Below, piece by piece: positions 62,069 to 64,000 of a stretch of DNA of 64,000 nt. Numbering within the stretch: the stretch's first letter is position 1; each line of letters opens with the position of its first letter. Below the pieces are notes generated by a model. It was not told the DNA's origin. It ran no database searches and was given only the letters and a program-made list of their open reading frames with translations. Position numbers and translations under genes: made by a program. This stretch comes from CALGKJ01 sp049322695 (GTDB lineage Bacteria; Bacillota; Clostridia; Lutisporales; Lutisporaceae): positions 42,639 through 106,638 of the forward strand of contig JBMORW010000014.1 in assembly GCA_049322695.1 (NCBI GenBank). The letters run 5' to 3'.

Positions 62069-62301
62069 TTATAAATGTACCATGTTTTTTCTCTGGAGCA
62101 AATGTTATAGTTTTTCTGAATACTATTTTCCTTTTAGCAATCTGTCACATCAATATTAGAAAGAAGGAGCCAACTGATAAGCTGAATTTGACAAGTAATT
62201 GGGGCAACTCAGCATTATCACTCAATTTACCGGTTGATTATGCTTTTGATAAAAGCTGCATAGTACATGGTGATGCTCCTTCTTGCTATTTAATTACACA
62301 C
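62069..62301. other. Short gap with 10-bp inverted repeat and stop-free frame
   Basis: No recognisable gene. A plus-strand frame after the loaP stop is open for about 85 codons, overlapping the convergent ATPase gene end, but has no proper start. AAGAAGGAGC (62161-62170) is repeated inverted as GCTCCTTCTT (62275-62284). This could be a relic or a long-range RNA stem. No clear T-run terminator for loaP is seen. Confidence 0.3.
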
Positions 62302-63840
62302 TTATTCTCCCGGAATCACGGTTAACGGCGCATCCTTCATAACCTTTGCTTCAAAAAGCTGATAAGGTGGCCTGTCATAATGAGTAATGCTTTCTGCATT
62401 ATCTATAAAAACAGGAAGCTTTAGTCCGGTCCTCAGATTAATGAAGTTTGATATTTCAAGTCCTGCCCTTATGGTCTCAGAGGTACTGAGCATACTGTAT
62501 TCCCTGCCTTTATACAATATCTCAAAACAATCTCTAAGCTCACCGCTGCTGTAATTTATCCGCTGCAGTCTTATGGTTACATTGTTCAGATTCTTTTTCA
62601 CAGACTCATACTGCATATCTGCCTTAATACTATTGTATTGTGTTACAGCGGTTATGCTTCTGTTTATTTTGTACCTTTCGGCAGTCAGCCTCCCCAGCTT
62701 TTCTTCCGCTTCCTTTATGATTCTTCTGCTTTCCTCCACAAAGGCTGTATCAGAATTGATGCTCTGGTTGTGTATCAGCACCTTTTCGTACTCAGTACGA
62801 AGCTGCTTTATTTCCTGCTCCACGGCTGCCAACTCTTCCTGTACTGCTGACACCTGCCTGTTTTTTCCTTTCTCCTCTTCAAGCCTGCCAAACAGTTCCT
62901 TCTCCTCGCTTTCCAGTTTTTCTATCTGACTTTGGATGCTGATCTCCTGCTCTCTGGTATTTTCAAATACTTTATTCAGCTCCTCTTCGGGTATGGGCTG
63001 CCTGCAGGTAGGACAATATTTAGGCTGCTGCTGGCTATGTATAATGCTTTTCTGGTTTTGCAGCTTTTTTATCTCCATACCAACAGCCATGATCTTACCC
63101 TCCAGATAACCTATAGATACACCCTGAGACGAGAGCTTTATGAGATTCACCTTTCTTTGCTCCAGAGACTCAAGTCTTTCCTTAAGCACTGTCTCATCAA
63201 TAAGTTCACCAGGCTTTACATTTTTCAACTTTTCCTCAGCAGCTGCCTTTTTTTCCGAAAGTCGCTTTATTTCATCCTCAACTGGCTTTAACTCTGATCT
63301 TTTCTGTTTCAAAAATGTGTTTGAATCAAAATCCGCATCTTCAGGCAGAAACTGCCATAGAGCAGCTTCAACCCTTTTCATTATGGTTTTGTGAGATGGA
63401 AAGGGTATTACACTCATAAGCAGTTCCTTTGCAGCTTTCGGGGTCATCCTGTGAAAATAACCTATCATAAAAGTTGAAAGGAACAGCTCAGGCGTACCAA
63501 TAAATTCTACTAGGTCCCCTTCCTTTATAGGAATATCATCCAAATATATAGTACTGCTGCTGCCTTTCATCTCTCTTCTGAGAATATGGATATTTTCCTC
63601 ATTGTCCAAAAACTCAGCCTCTACAAGAGCAGTCTGGCTCTGGTCATTTCTCAATATATAATCAGCAGTTATGCCTGCAGAGCTTTTCCCTGAAAAAACC
63701 CAGCTTAAGGCATCTCCAATGGAGGTCTTTCCAACAAAATTTTCACCTTGTATCTTTGTGAAACCAAAAAATTCAAATTGTCTTATATCAGTATCAGGAA
63801 CATTTTTAAAGCCAGAAAGCCTGATTTTCTTAATAAACAA
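62302..63840 (-). CDS. SbcC/Rad50-like AAA ATPase with zinc hook
   Basis: 512 residues from a TTG at 63840 with GGAGGTG seven bases upstream. Walker A is GENFVGKTS near residue 33. A long coiled coil (about 170-410) is interrupted by the hook motif YCPTCRQPIPEEEL near 280. The C-terminal lobe contains LSTSETIRAGLEI and PVFIDNAESI, the signature and Walker B-like strand. Phage-type and small chromosomal SbcC-like proteins have this layout and act in DNA repair or recombination. It has no link to the cluster and marks the flank. Base composition is visibly richer in G and C than in the cluster genes. Confidence 0.8.
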   Translation of the reverse strand: MFIKKIRLSGFKNVPDTDIRQFEFFGFTKIQGENFVGKTSIGDALSWVFSGKSSAGITADYILRNDQSQTALVEAEFLDNEENIHILRREMKGSSSTIYLDDIPIKEGDLVEFIGTPELFLSTFMIGYFHRMTPKAAKELLMSVIPFPSHKTIMKRVEAALWQFLPEDADFDSNTFLKQKRSELKPVEDEIKRLSEKKAAAEEKLKNVKPGELIDETVLKERLESLEQRKVNLIKLSSQGVSIGYLEGKIMAVGMEIKKLQNQKSIIHSQQQPKYCPTCRQPIPEEELNKVFENTREQEISIQSQIEKLESEEKELFGRLEEEKGKNRQVSAVQEELAAVEQEIKQLRTEYEKVLIHNQSINSDTAFVEESRRIIKEAEEKLGRLTAERYKINRSITAVTQYNSIKADMQYESVKKNLNNVTIRLQRINYSSGELRDCFEILYKGREYSMLSTSETIRAGLEISNFINLRTGLKLPVFIDNAESITHYDRPPYQLFEAKVMKDAPLTVIPGE

Positions 63841-63932
63841 CCTCTTTCACCTCCTCAAAATCATCCATGCAGTAGGGACGGTTAATGTGAAAACAAAGAA
63901 TATACTCTACTAAAAATTTGCATCACAAAAAC

Positions 63933-63962
63933 ACTATTTGTTATACCTCAAAAAATAGTATA
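63933..63962 (-). promoter_or_regulatory. Possible operator/promoter of the ATPase gene
   Basis: A 7-bp inverted repeat, ACTATTT (63933-63939) and AAATAGT (63953-63959), overlaps a TATACT that could be a -10 for minus-strand transcription, about 95 bases before the TTG start. A regulator site is possible; the evidence is slim. Confidence 0.28.
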
Positions 63963-64000
63963 ATAAGCTTAGCTATTATTGCTTTGCGATTGATTTGGCT

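Noticed and set aside
1..64000. tRNA or rRNA genes
   Set aside because: No cloverleaf with a conserved T-arm or rRNA core sequence was noticed on either strand; a dedicated scan was not possible.

Overview
The window is AT-rich DNA with Shine-Dalgarno-rich, tightly packed genes, and it looks like an anaerobic low-GC Bacillota (Clostridia type). Supporting signs are nine radical-SAM enzymes, a 2-hydroxyacyl-CoA dehydratase, oxygen-independent tailoring enzymes and a LoaP-type NusG paralogue. About 60 kb, all on the minus strand, reads as one very large hybrid biosynthetic gene cluster that runs off the low-coordinate edge. Its promoter-proximal end is near 60.5 kb.

Layout in transcription order, from high to low coordinates. 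(1) 59-60 kb and 51.8-59 kb: two U32-family proteins of the UbiU/UbiV/RlhA kind flank a free condensation domain. Next come a giant protein joining a half condensation domain, a B12-binding radical-SAM module, an adenylation domain and a carrier domain, and then a thiolase with an altered catalytic motif. (2) 45-50.6 kb: carbamoyltransferase, a beta-propeller-like protein, a carrier protein, a chorismatase-like protein and a radical-SAM enzyme. (3) 31-45 kb: GT4 glycosyltransferase plus PIG-L deacetylase, a half-C/carrier protein, three BtrH-like proteins, an AT-less KS-ACP-C protein, a macrolide-type glycosyltransferase, a GyrI-like protein and two cysteine-rich unknowns. (4) 22.6-31 kb: a B12 radical-SAM protein, a carrier protein, a Gly-type A-PCP protein and an Asn-type C-A-PCP-E protein. 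(5) 1-22.4 kb: Sfp-type phosphopantetheinyl transferase, HAD hydrolase, rifampin-phosphotransferase-like enzyme, TetR regulator, five B12 radical-SAM proteins, a degenerate GGDEF-NHL fusion and an NHL protein, flavodoxin, HemN-like radical-SAM enzyme, a type II fatty-acid/PKS set (two active KS, two KS-like partners, ACP, FabZ) and a fused two-subunit 2-hydroxyacyl-CoA dehydratase.

A plausible reading, which is inference, is as follows. The discrete KS/ACP/FabZ set with the dehydratase and many radical-SAM enzymes builds and modifies a lipid or polyketide chain by methylation, cyclopropanation or similar C-C chemistry. The NRPS/KS-ACP-C proteins add amino acids (predicted Gly and D-Asn, plus one unassigned). 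Glycosyl, amino-sugar and carbamoyl groups, anaerobic hydroxylation and possibly phosphorylation decorate the product. No AT, TE or transporter gene is visible in the window.

Regulation: a LoaP antiterminator gene (61.5-62.1 kb, plus strand) sits divergently at the promoter-proximal end. Intrinsic-terminator-like hairpins interrupt the minus-strand cluster (60.3, 47.15, 34.0, 22.5 and 21.55 kb). This fits processive antitermination. Beyond LoaP, 62.3-63.8 kb holds an unrelated SbcC/Rad50-like ATPase. The 60.2-61.5 kb gap contains a decayed coding remnant.
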